Below are positions 24,612 to 33,613 of a DNA stretch of 64,000 bases, in pieces. Source of the DNA: Methanogenium sp. S4BF (GTDB taxonomy: Archaea; Halobacteriota; Methanomicrobia; Methanomicrobiales; Methanomicrobiaceae); the NCBI RefSeq assembly GCF_029633965.1, contig NZ_CP091277.1, positions 62,001 through 126,000 of the forward strand, written 5' to 3'. A program made the translations under genes and the position numbers. The notes below the pieces were generated by a model. That model was not told where the DNA came from and made no database searches. It saw only the letters and a program-made list of their open reading frames with translations. Position 1 is the stretch's first letter; each line of letters starts with the position of its first letter.

Positions 24612-26641
24612 AATTTCACCACCCTGAGGGTAACGTCCCGCGTAAACGACTGCTCCAGATCCATTATCGCATCAGAGTCGAGGAACGTGAAGAGCGTGTC
24701 ATGATATGACCCGGCGTCGCGTGTTGACCATGACCGTTCATAGACGTTCTTCCCGGTCTGTTTCATCAGGCCGGTGATCCTTGCATCGCTGAGTGCAGAC
24801 ATCTTTTCATTAATCCCGTCCCCCTGCCGCATGAGCGTGTCACGGACCCATCTGTCCGGGTCCTCAGAATCGAGGTTCGGCAGACTCTTCATGCGGATGG
24901 CAGTCACCGGCCTTGCCCCCCCGACTGCGAGTGTTCCCACTGCGGGAATCGTGCCGCTGTCCGTCCCGGTGTGGGGGGTGCCGTGGACAAACCATGTCAC
25001 CGCAACATCATACGAATGGGCACCCGTTGCAGGCAGCAGGACCGGATAGGGGCTGACCGGAATCTCATATGATGAGAACTTTTCGTTCATCACCCTGTTG
25101 ATGGTCGGGTAATCGTTAACCCGGCCCCGGATGGACGATTCCACCAGCCACTCCTCCTCAAACGGCACGATGTCGTAGTGGTCACCGGTGGGTGAGGTCT
25201 CATAGGGAGTATAGCCTGAGGAGAAGATGTCGGAAGAATCCGTGAAGGTATATGAGGCATCGGTCTGTTCTTTTCCCGTGCTCTTCTCCTTGATGGTATG
25301 CCCGGTAAGGCTGAATGAATAATCATAGGCGATGAAATCATGCATGCTCTGGAACGAGTATTCATACGCCATCCGCCCGGACTCTTTCCAGTTCACGGTG
25401 CCTGCATACTCATCCTTTTTCACACGAATCTCCACCCATGCATCCACCGCATCGGGATATCCCCTTCCAACATCCTGAAAGAGGATGCGCATCTGTTCCG
25501 TGCCCTCCTTCGTTCCGGCGATAAACTTCAGGAGCACCTCACCGTTTGCATCGGTGACCGGGTTCCCCTTTGTATCCGTTTCTCCGGCCACAATGACACG
25601 GACCCCGTCGGAGAGCCGGAACTTCTCGAGATTGAGGGTCCGGTCAGCAAGCGGGCGGCGGTCTCCGTCCGGCGACAGTTCAAAGAGGGTGACGGTGATG
25701 TCGGTCTGGCCCTCCGGCGGGATCTCCGGTTTTGTTGGGCGTGCCTCAAGCATCACGCCGGTGATGGGGATATCCACGCGGGCCGCTGCGTCCATTCCGC
25801 CGCGTCCGTCCGTTCCGATGGTGACGGTGTCCTTCCCGGCACCTGTACCCTTCGAGGCAACCAGTCGATAGGTGGCCCGTGCCGTCCCGTCCGGGCCGGT
25901 GACGGCATACTGCCATCCGTACCAGCCGGGCTCTTCGGATTTCCCTTCGCCTGTTACCTGCCCTCTCGCGGTTGTGGCCTCAAAATAGACCCTGGTGTCC
26001 GGCACCGGCTTCCCGGCGCAGTTCGTGACGGTTACGGTTATGGTCGTGGTCTCGCGGATGTCTTCCGACGTGACCGATGTGGGACTGATGATAGCAGAGA
26101 GCGATGGGCCCCGTGGAGGGACCGGATGGGTTTTTTCATGCGCCCGGATGCGGCCTGAAAGATCGCCGAGGTCTGCTGCCGCTTGTGACACCGCACCGTC
26201 CAGTCCATCTGCTGAAGCGGCTTCGACGGCTGCCCGCGCCACTACGATGAAGAGGTCGGCGTCAGCGATTGATGAGGTGACCACATAGCGGGATCCCACC
26301 TGCCCGACAGAGAATGCAGCCACATACTCTGCATTGACCTTCTGTCCGATTGAGACTCTGATATCTCCGTTATCGGTGCCGGCAGCCATTCTCTCCTGTT
26401 CGTCCCGGAGGAGTTCACCAATCTCTGCTGCTGAACTGATGCGGACGCCCGGGTTTGCCCCCTGCAGGGTCTGGGTGAACCGGAGGTTCAGGAGTGCTGC
26501 TGTTTCTGCCGGTATGCTGTCTCCCTCGGCGGTCTGCGGCACATAGACGGTCGGTGCGGAGCACATGTCGGTATCAGCGAGAGCCGGTGTTGAGAGTACG
26601 GCGAGGAGAATGAATACCAGCAGGCATCTCTTTAGGTTCAT
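24608..26641 (-). CDS. Large secreted protein with CsgG-like N-terminus and invasin-type Ig-like domains
   Basis: Encodes 677 residues from ATG 26641, which overlaps the preceding stop (ATGA). Signal peptide at 1-22 (ending PALA). Residues about 25-190 have an alternating alpha/beta pattern (LLNLRFTQTL and later VNAEYVAAFSVGQVG) that recalls CsgG/TolB-N-like domains, a loose match. About 200-430 contain Ig-like repeats of Big-1/invasin character (TTITVTVTNCAGKPVPDTRV and DITVTLFELSPDG). The C-terminal 240 residues are not recognised. There is no C-terminal anchor. Second gene of the surface operon, so probably assembled with its neighbours outside the cell. Confidence 0.78.
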   Translation of the reverse strand: MNLKRCLLVFILLAVLSTPALADTDMCSAPTVYVPQTAEGDSIPAETAALLNLRFTQTLQGANPGVRISSAAEIGELLRDEQERMAAGTDNGDIRVSIGQKVNAEYVAAFSVGQVGSRYVVTSSIADADLFIVVARAAVEAASADGLDGAVSQAAADLGDLSGRIRAHEKTHPVPPRGPSLSAIISPTSVTSEDIRETTTITVTVTNCAGKPVPDTRVYFEATTARGQVTGEGKSEEPGWYGWQYAVTGPDGTARATYRLVASKGTGAGKDTVTIGTDGRGGMDAAARVDIPITGVMLEARPTKPEIPPEGQTDITVTLFELSPDGDRRPLADRTLNLEKFRLSDGVRVIVAGETDTKGNPVTDANGEVLLKFIAGTKEGTEQMRILFQDVGRGYPDAVDAWVEIRVKKDEYAGTVNWKESGRMAYEYSFQSMHDFIAYDYSFSLTGHTIKEKSTGKEQTDASYTFTDSSDIFSSGYTPYETSPTGDHYDIVPFEEEWLVESSIRGRVNDYPTINRVMNEKFSSYEIPVSPYPVLLPATGAHSYDVAVTWFVHGTPHTGTDSGTIPAVGTLAVGGARPVTAIRMKSLPNLDSEDPDRWVRDTLMRQGDGINEKMSALSDARITGLMKQTGKNVYERSWSTRDAGSYHDTLFTFLDSDAIMDLEQSFTRDVTLRVVKL

Positions 26642-29600
26642 ATGCCCACCTCCGTGGCCATGTCGGTCATCGGTGGCATGAGGGAGAGTTCTGTTACCGT
26701 TGTTTCGTCTGCACGGACAACAGCCCGGTTGGAGGAGCCGCCGGAGATGATCCACAGGCTGCCGTCAGTCGTGGTGATGTCACCGCTGATGAGATAAGTC
26801 CCTGCAGGCACGGTCAGGGTGACCCCGGTATGTGGCCCGCCGGTACTCTGGTCCTGCACGATCTCCCGTGTGGATGTATCCGTCAGCCTGATTCTGCTCC
26901 CGGAGACCGTTTTCGCTCTGGCATCACGGGGGAATACCAGCTGAAGGGTCCCGTCATCGCGTGACACAGAGAGGGTGAGAGTGTCTTCAGCGAGGAGTAC
27001 GCCGTCTTCACCGGTGAGACGGGCACGGACGGTATAGGTGCCGTCCTGCCACGCATCGTTTATGCGTTCATCTAAGAGCAGCATGTACTCTGAGGAAAGG
27101 GGCTCTATCCGGGTGGAGGCATACTCTTCGCTTCCCGCCGGCAGGTAGAGAACGGGCCCTTCCGGTGGTTCGATGAGCACAGTCAGTAAGGCGTTCCTGT
27201 CCCCCTCTCCTCTGGTGACCGCGGAGGTGACACGAAGCATCATACCGTCCGAGAGGTCTGCACGGTTCCGGTAGAGATGCACGGAAGGGGTCGTGCTGAA
27301 GTACACCGGAACGGATGAGAGCGATACCAGCCGCTCGTTCCCCTCAGGCGTGAGGGTTGCTCTTAAGAGGTATGTCCCGTTCTCCATGCCTCCCGTGAAG
27401 ACAAATGATCCCGGCAGACGTCCGTGATGGTTATTCGTGACATAGTCTGCGGCAAGGGGTGCCACCTCACCGGCCCCTCCCGGAAACGGCAACTCTGTTC
27501 CGTCCGGTGCAATAAGGCAGACGGTGCCCTCATACCGGTCATCCGGCGCGACGCCTGCTATTTTTACCCATGCCATCAACTCCTCATCCGGTCCGCAGGC
27601 CTGATTTGGCGTGAATACCTCAATGGAGGGTGCGGATGCCTGCAGGGACGGTGCAAGGACTACATTGCGGACATGCCACTCGGCAAAATCTTCGGTCCGG
27701 TACGGGTTGTTCTGGTGGATGAAGGAGATGAGATTCTCTGCATTCGGCACCACCATCTCAGACGGCACTGGCACGGTGTATGTCCGCCACTCTGTTCCCT
27801 GATTTGCAATAACTGCCACCTGTCCGTTTCGTGAAGCGGAGGAGGCGACCACCGCATCCTCACCTGCGGTTCCGGTCAGCCGGCGGTTTATGAAGACATC
27901 GGTGGTCTCTTCTGCAGCGGTCTGCGCCTCAAAGGTGAGGGTATAATTCACCTTCAGGCCGGTGAAGCTGAATGCCGCCTCGTCGGGGTACGCTGCGGTG
28001 CCCACGGTGCCCGCCTCTCCCAGTGCCAGGGGGATTGTCTCGAAGACCAGGTTCCCTTCCCCATAGCGGCCAAAGAAATCGACACCGGTCACCGTGACGG
28101 TATGGGTGCCGAGCGTCAGGCGGCCGAGGAGGATGGGTGCACCGGGTGCCACCAGCACCATCTCCTGTTCATCCAGCCGGTAGTATGCACGTGAAAGGGG
28201 CCGGGGTGCGGTGTAGGTGACCTCGGTGAAGCGTTCGGTCATCCGGACGGGCTTCGGTGTAAGAATGGTAATCCCAAAGGCCGGTTCCTCCACCACCGGG
28301 AAGGGGTAGGCATCTGCCGGTATACTGTCACCGCCTCCGTCGTCGGTGGTGGGTGCAGGCGTGGGTGTAGGAGGGGTTGGGGTAGGAGTGGGAGTCGGGC
28401 CGGTGGCCAGCACGTTGAAGTTCACTGCGGTGCTGTTCACATTGCCAGTGATGTCATCGGCAAAGACACGCAGCAGGTGCGTGCCGTTTGCAACGGAGGA
28501 GAGCGTAGTATTCGGGGTGAATGAAACTGTTGCACCGGCGTCGAGGGTATACCACCAGGCGAAGAGATCGGAGTCGGGTGAAACGACCTGGAGGGGGATG
28601 TCATGGGTGGTATAGGTGGCATTCTCCGCAGGCGAGATGACAGATATGCGTGGCGGAGTGGTGTCCACTTCTGCGGTGAATGTGACAACCGAACTGTTCT
28701 CATTGCCTGAGACATCCCGTGCCCCCACGAGCAGGCTGTGGGAGCCGTTATTGAGTGGCGGAAGGATGATGTCCGGGACAAACGTCACGTTTGCCCCGCC
28801 GTCAAGCGCATACCACCATGCGGCTACATCGCTGTCCGGGCTGGAGACGGTGAGGGGCACACTGGCCGCCGGGTAGGTTCCTCCTCCGATTGGTGCATGG
28901 ATGATGATCACCGGCGGCTCTGTGTCCGGGATGAACGTGTCAACCAGCGGGTGGAAGTCCTGTCCGGGTGTTCCCCCGCCGGTAGTATACGGTACCTGTG
29001 TATCGCCCAGTCCGTCACCGGTAGTGTCTGCCCCCGCATAGTCGTCCCAGAAGTTCCCTGCAATCCATGGCCCGCCGAGGATATTCGTGCCGGATGCGGG
29101 TGTCACATTCCAGCGGGTGTCTGCGCCCCAGTTCTGTGCGTGAATAACCGAATGGTTGAAGAAACGGTTGTCACAGATGAGTGCATCCCGGCCGTGGTTT
29201 GCGACTCCAATTCCCTGCCGGGAGGTAAAATCATTGCCTATCGTGCAGCCGGTCACCGTCAGACGAACATTATCCGACCCGGAGTTCCGTATCCCGTATG
29301 ATTCACCCGCATCGGTGGAGTGGCCGTTGTTAGTGACTGTGGAGTCTTCAACAGAGACGTCCGGACAGCTGTACTGGAGGAATATCCCGGTCGGATTATT
29401 GGCGGTTGCCGTGGAGCGGATTATCTGCAGTCTTTTTGTGTCCGTTGCAAAGATGCCGGCATAGCCGCTGTTACTCACCGCATCCTGCCCGTTTGAATCC
29501 GCGTGTGAATCTGCGATTATAATATCTGCAGATTCCCCGATGAGGATACCCTGATAGCCATTCCCGTGGGCGGAGACACTGTTCAGGGTGATGTTGTCAG

Positions 29601-30936
29601 ACCGGTATATGAGGAGGGACTGGGCATTCTTCTCCAGATAAAAGTCCTCTGCCATACAGTTGCTGCACCCGATGAGGGCCAGATATCCGGGTGCGGGAGT
29701 GAGCGTGGAGTAATTGTAAGTCCTGCCGGTCTGCCCCACGATCCAGTGGATGGGTTTTCCATCCACGGTGTTGGTGGTATCGATGCTATATCGTTTTGGC
29801 TTGTTGGTGGCATAATTCAGGTCGCCTGCATATCCGAACCCGTAGGTGCAGTCTTCAATGGTATTGCCTGCCATCAGGAGATTGTCGGCACTCCCTTTCA
29901 GCAGGATGCCGTATTTATGGTTGCTGACGGTATTGTTTTGGACCGTATTTCCGTCCTCACTGATGTCAATTCCGGCAAAATGGTATTCCGAGGGGCCTGA
30001 GATGGCATTCTCCGAAACCGTGTTTCCTTCACCTGCAATCCGGATATATGTCCGGTTCTTGAGGGTATTATTGGTGAAAACATTCCCGCTGGTGTCCTCA
30101 ATGAGAATCTCACGTCCATAGCTGCCATCCGGCCCCCATGGTGTCCAGTCGGCAGTATCAAAGAGATTGTTTGTGAACCGGTTATTGGTTGAATAACTGT
30201 CCACAGAACTGGTGCGATAGGTGTTTTTGAGAGGACTGTATGCCGTGTTTGTCACGGTATTGCCGGTGAAATTGTTGTTTCGTGCATACAGGAACCACGC
30301 GCCGTAGCGGGTGGCGTTGATGGTATTGTTGTAGATCTGATTGTTATCTGACCCCTGTGTGGCAATGATACCATACCATCCGTCCTCAATACGGTTGTTG
30401 CGGATGATGGTGTTATCTGCATCACCAAAACTCCACGAGGATATGCTCCCTGTGGCATACCCGATTCTGACACCGGCAGAATCCTGTGCTGAAGAGATGG
30501 TCACATTTCTCCACTCTGCGTCACGGATATCAAACCCTTCGAGGGTGCAGCCGTCCGCACGGAATGCAAAGACATCGCCAATCTGGTTGGTGGGGTCATT
30601 TGCATTCCCGGTGACCACCGGCCATCCGATGCCTGCCAGGGTGACCCTGCTGGTGACTTCATGATACCCGCTGTACCTGCCCGCATACACCAGAATGGTG
30701 TCTCCGTCCGTTGATGCGGCGAGTGCATCGGTGATGGTTGCAAAGTCTGCAGGCGGCACCGGAATGTCGGCGTTGTCATCATCGACGGTGATGATGCCTT
30801 CTGCCTGTGCATAGTAATCCACGCCATAAATGGCGGCACCGTCTGCCGGAACGGTAATCTCTGCAGCCCAGCTGCCTGAAATGCCTGCCAGAACTATTAC
30901 TAATACTGCTATGGCCTTCCATTTCCCCAATATCAA
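26638..30936 (-). CDS. Giant secreted NosD/beta-helix surface protein (1432 aa)
   Basis: Encodes 1432 residues. The likely start is TTG at 30936, giving MILGKWKAIAVLV; no in-frame ATG lies nearby. Signal peptide to about SWAA. Residues 60-670 form a long beta-helix of NosD/CASH type, with repeated N-N-x-I rungs (for example DNTIIRNNRIEDGWYGI) and the family end GNFWDDYAGADTTGDGLGD. Two near-identical Ig-like repeats follow (about 680-860), then a Thr-Pro linker, a carbohydrate-binding-like beta domain and more beta modules. No membrane anchor. First gene of the three-gene operon; its leader holds a large inverted repeat. Confidence 0.85.
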   Translation of the reverse strand: MILGKWKAIAVLVIVLAGISGSWAAEITVPADGAAIYGVDYYAQAEGIITVDDDNADIPVPPADFATITDALAASTDGDTILVYAGRYSGYHEVTSRVTLAGIGWPVVTGNANDPTNQIGDVFAFRADGCTLEGFDIRDAEWRNVTISSAQDSAGVRIGYATGSISSWSFGDADNTIIRNNRIEDGWYGIIATQGSDNNQIYNNTINATRYGAWFLYARNNNFTGNTVTNTAYSPLKNTYRTSSVDSYSTNNRFTNNLFDTADWTPWGPDGSYGREILIEDTSGNVFTNNTLKNRTYIRIAGEGNTVSENAISGPSEYHFAGIDISEDGNTVQNNTVSNHKYGILLKGSADNLLMAGNTIEDCTYGFGYAGDLNYATNKPKRYSIDTTNTVDGKPIHWIVGQTGRTYNYSTLTPAPGYLALIGCSNCMAEDFYLEKNAQSLLIYRSDNITLNSVSAHGNGYQGILIGESADIIIADSHADSNGQDAVSNSGYAGIFATDTKRLQIIRSTATANNPTGIFLQYSCPDVSVEDSTVTNNGHSTDAGESYGIRNSGSDNVRLTVTGCTIGNDFTSRQGIGVANHGRDALICDNRFFNHSVIHAQNWGADTRWNVTPASGTNILGGPWIAGNFWDDYAGADTTGDGLGDTQVPYTTGGGTPGQDFHPLVDTFIPDTEPPVIIIHAPIGGGTYPAASVPLTVSSPDSDVAAWWYALDGGANVTFVPDIILPPLNNGSHSLLVGARDVSGNENSSVVTFTAEVDTTPPRISVISPAENATYTTHDIPLQVVSPDSDLFAWWYTLDAGATVSFTPNTTLSSVANGTHLLRVFADDITGNVNSTAVNFNVLATGPTPTPTPTPPTPTPAPTTDDGGGDSIPADAYPFPVVEEPAFGITILTPKPVRMTERFTEVTYTAPRPLSRAYYRLDEQEMVLVAPGAPILLGRLTLGTHTVTVTGVDFFGRYGEGNLVFETIPLALGEAGTVGTAAYPDEAAFSFTGLKVNYTLTFEAQTAAEETTDVFINRRLTGTAGEDAVVASSASRNGQVAVIANQGTEWRTYTVPVPSEMVVPNAENLISFIHQNNPYRTEDFAEWHVRNVVLAPSLQASAPSIEVFTPNQACGPDEELMAWVKIAGVAPDDRYEGTVCLIAPDGTELPFPGGAGEVAPLAADYVTNNHHGRLPGSFVFTGGMENGTYLLRATLTPEGNERLVSLSSVPVYFSTTPSVHLYRNRADLSDGMMLRVTSAVTRGEGDRNALLTVLIEPPEGPVLYLPAGSEEYASTRIEPLSSEYMLLLDERINDAWQDGTYTVRARLTGEDGVLLAEDTLTLSVSRDDGTLQLVFPRDARAKTVSGSRIRLTDTSTREIVQDQSTGGPHTGVTLTVPAGTYLISGDITTTDGSLWIISGGSSNRAVVRADETTVTELSLMPPMTDMATEVGI

Positions 30937-30953
30937 ATAATGAATACCTAATA

Positions 30954-31022
30954 CCCCCTGATCGCAGTAATCTGGTGTGCAGCAGTCACTGTCCCCATAA
31001 TTCAGTGCCTGCTATCAGGGGG
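30954..31022 (-). promoter_or_regulatory. Large inverted repeat in the leader of the surface-protein operon
   Basis: CCCCCTGATCGCAG at 30954-30967 pairs with CTGCTATCAGGGGG at 31009-31022, 13 of 14 positions. A second nested stem, GCAGTCACTG (30982-30991) with CAGTGCCTGC (31003-31012), competes with it and matches 9 of 10. A TATA-like sequence near 31040 on the minus strand would start the RNA close to 31015-31022, so the repeat would fold in the leader of the 30936 gene. Other readings are a protein operator or a 69-bp MITE-like element. Confidence 0.55.
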
Positions 31023-31193
31023 ACATTGACGTACTGCTTATTAGTATTTTGGTTTCCGGGGAGGTGGTCCGTTGAGGACGATGGAGCACTACTTCTTTAT
31101 GAAAAGGTGGGAAGAATTCATCCGTGTAGTGCTGAAGGTTTGTACCTGCTATTTTTTTTTGGACTATGTGCCGGCACCCGCTGCAACCGGACC

Positions 31194-31628
31194 TTATTTC
31201 TCCAGTCTCCACTTCTCCTGAATACGTGGCTGACACGCCTGCCGGTTCCTATGGCCATGGACGCGGGAATGGCATCGTTCGCAGAGGGTGACGAGATTCT
31301 CCGGCCCGTCATTGGTCGGATCGCCGTCCCGGTGATGGATGTGGAGATATTCTTCAGCACCGCAGAGCCTGCACCGGTGCCCATCCCGTCTCAGAATGAC
31401 TTCCCTGAGCTCTTTCCATTCTTTCAGACCGTATTTATCCCGTACGGTGACGGCCATGGCATGACGGTGGCAGAAGAGAACACCCCCGCTGCGCTCAGCA
31501 TAGGGACAGGAATAGCAAAGGCGCCGGTATGCATTTTTTCCGGGCATGTCCCTGCAGGGTGGGTTACCTCCGGTATGAAATGAAAAAAGACTGCGCTGGA
31601 GTTCGATTGGCTGTTTTGGCCGGGCCAT
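31194..31628 (-). CDS. HNH endonuclease domain protein
   Basis: Encodes 144 residues. The C-terminal half is an HNH nuclease with two zinc knuckles: CRLCG and CERCH around the core LHIHHRDGDPTNDGPENLVTL, giving the His-Asn-His metal site. The N-terminal half has another Cys set (C25, C38, C41 and C53, with CYSCPY), perhaps an extra zinc knuckle. It might be a housekeeping nuclease or a remnant of a mobile or defence system, but no intron, methylase or phage gene is adjacent. A long opposite-strand frame over it is a shadow. Confidence 0.82.
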   Translation of the reverse strand: MARPKQPIELQRSLFSFHTGGNPPCRDMPGKNAYRRLCYSCPYAERSGGVLFCHRHAMAVTVRDKYGLKEWKELREVILRRDGHRCRLCGAEEYLHIHHRDGDPTNDGPENLVTLCERCHSRVHGHRNRQACQPRIQEKWRLEK

Positions 31629-31689
31629 ATCTGGTTGTGATATGGTTTCAGGAAATCCTTTTTACATTCAGGCCGTGCAGGGCGAAAGT

Positions 31690-32409
31690 TCAGGGGTCGT
31701 ATGCGAGGGGTGCATCCGGCTTTTCGGGCCGGAAATCCTCATCTATCTCTCCGTCACGGAGGCGAATAATCCGCTCAAAGTATTCTTTGTGCCAGTTCTC
31801 ATGCGAGACCATGATAATGGTCAGGTTCATCTTCTGGTTAATGTCCCGGAATAAATCAAGCACTGCGCGTGAATTGGCGCTGTCAAGATTGGCGCAGGGC
31901 TCGTCTGCAAAGAGAATTTCGGGGGAGTTGATGAGCGCCCGGGCAATTGCCACCCGCTGTTGTTCTCCTCCTGAGAGTTCGGACGGGAGGTGGGCCACCC
32001 TTTCTCCCAGACCGACCTGGCTGAGGAGGTCTCTGCTGCGGCGGGAATATGATTCTCTCTCTTCCCCCCGTGCCATTGCGACAAGGGAAACATTCTCCTC
32101 TGCTGTGAGCTCAGGCACCAGTGCATAATCCTGAAAGATGAACCCGAACCGGGAGAGGCGGAATATCCCTTTTTCAGCTTCCGACAGGGAAACGACATCC
32201 CTGCCGTCGATGGTGATCGTCCCTTCGGTCGGCGGGTCAAGCAGGCCGAGCATATGGAGGAGTGTTGACTTTCCCGACCCTGATGAACCCGTGATGCCCA
32301 GAAATTCCCCCTTTCTGACAGAAAACGAGACTCCGTTGATTGCCCGGACTTCGACGGTTCCCATCGTATAGAATTTCCGGAGTCCTTCTGCCCGGATGTA
32401 ATCATCCAC
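31690..32409 (-). CDS. ABC transporter ATP-binding protein (MacB/LolD type)
   Basis: Encodes a 239-residue ATPase with Walker A GSSGSGKST at 41-49, Q-loop FGFIFQDYAL, signature LSGGEQQR, and Walker B ILFADEP. The sequence type matches LolD/MacB/FtsE-like subunits that drive FtsX/MacB permeases rather than classical importers. It overlaps the end of the permease gene by eight nucleotides and is third in a permease/secreted-partner cluster read on the minus strand. Confidence 0.93.
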   Translation of the reverse strand: MDDYIRAEGLRKFYTMGTVEVRAINGVSFSVRKGEFLGITGSSGSGKSTLLHMLGLLDPPTEGTITIDGRDVVSLSEAEKGIFRLSRFGFIFQDYALVPELTAEENVSLVAMARGEERESYSRRSRDLLSQVGLGERVAHLPSELSGGEQQRVAIARALINSPEILFADEPCANLDSANSRAVLDLFRDINQKMNLTIIMVSHENWHKEYFERIIRLRDGEIDEDFRPEKPDAPLAYDP

Positions 32410-33610
32410 CGCGAATCGCCTCCAGAATCCCTTCGTTTGTCACCCGCCAGGCAGGGATGAATCCGGCGACGGCAGATGAGATGAAGAGCAATGCGGTATT
32501 CTCGACGATCATTGTCCAGGTTACGATGGGTGTCACATCGCCATCCGGGAACTCAATTGGATAGGTGGTGAAATAGAGGACCATGGTACCGATGAGAATT
32601 GACCCTACGATGGCACCGATAAGGCAGATGAAGATCACCTGCATCACATAGGAGTTTATAATGATGCTTTTTTTCAGACCGATTGCCTTGAGAATGCCAA
32701 TCTGTTTGCGGTTGTTGAAGGTCTTAATCGTGGTCATGATGAAGATGAGCACCACGGCGATGACGAGGCTTCCCAGAACACTGATCATGTTGATAATGGC
32801 AAAGGACTCAACCGATTCACTCACGACATCGGGCAGTGCCTCTTCCCATGTCTCGACATCCTCTCCTACACCAAACTGGAGGATCCGCTTTTTGACAAGT
32901 GGTGCATCTTCATTGGCAACGGTCTTTACCAGCACCTCTGTTGCCTGTGCACCACCCAGGCCGGTGACTGCGTCCATCTCATCTTTTGTCACGAAGACCA
33001 TGTAATCTGCCTGGTATGACTTGGTAGTGAATATTCCCTTGATGCGGTATTCCCTCACGACACCGTTTGCATACCGGACAACGACTGAATCCCCGACAGT
33101 GGCTCCGCCGAGGGATGCATAGAATTCTCCGGTGTCATCCTTGGTACCTGCCACAAGACTGCCGACGAGGATCTGGTCCCGGTCCCCGCTGCCAAGAAAA
33201 TCCCCTTCTTTCACGTGTTTGTGAAAGAGGGTGACTTCCGTCTCATCCCGCGGGTCAAAAGCATCAATTTGCATTGCAACCGTCTTATCCTCGAAGTCTA
33301 TCGATCCTGCCATGGGATAACGTGCGGAGGCGCGCACCACACCCGGCACCCGGTTGACCGTTGCAAGCAGCGTCTCCACATCATCGATATACCGGATGTC
33401 TTCGGGGGGTTTGATAATCACATCTGATGAGATGTAATCGACGGTCTGCACATAATATACGTCCATTGCCCCCATAATCACCGACGGGAGAAAGATCATA
33501 TTGGTGAGTACCAGGGCAATGATGATGATATTCATGGCATTCCTGCCACTCCCTCCCCGCTGGATGGACCGGGCGGCAAGAAAGGCAGAGACTCTCAGAT
33601 CGTCAAACAT
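32402..33610 (-). CDS. ABC transporter permease (FtsX/MacB family)
   Basis: Encodes 402 residues with the MacB layout: one N-terminal helix (MNIIIIALVLTNMIFLPSVI, about 27-46), a long extracytoplasmic MacB-PCD-like domain with KSYQADYMVFV (about 50-265), and three C-terminal helices beginning IINMISVLGSLVIAVVLIF and KKSIIINSYVMQVIFI. Such systems act as mechanotransmission devices that move lipids, proteins or peptides, not as normal channels. The gene ends within the ATPase gene and starts three nucleotides after the secreted partner, so all three are one operon. Confidence 0.92.
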   Translation of the reverse strand: MFDDLRVSAFLAARSIQRGGSGRNAMNIIIIALVLTNMIFLPSVIMGAMDVYYVQTVDYISSDVIIKPPEDIRYIDDVETLLATVNRVPGVVRASARYPMAGSIDFEDKTVAMQIDAFDPRDETEVTLFHKHVKEGDFLGSGDRDQILVGSLVAGTKDDTGEFYASLGGATVGDSVVVRYANGVVREYRIKGIFTTKSYQADYMVFVTKDEMDAVTGLGGAQATEVLVKTVANEDAPLVKKRILQFGVGEDVETWEEALPDVVSESVESFAIINMISVLGSLVIAVVLIFIMTTIKTFNNRKQIGILKAIGLKKSIIINSYVMQVIFICLIGAIVGSILIGTMVLYFTTYPIEFPDGDVTPIVTWTMIVENTALLFISSAVAGFIPAWRVTNEGILEAIRGG

Positions 33611-33613
33611 CGC

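Noticed and set aside
30975-31583. 202-codon plus-strand frame opposite the HNH gene
   Set aside because: Shadow of the HNH gene, which has complete Cys and His-Asn-His motifs.
31194-31628. HNH gene as part of an intron, phage or restriction system
   Set aside because: No adjacent methylase, integrase, reverse transcriptase or phage gene; context is surface genes only.
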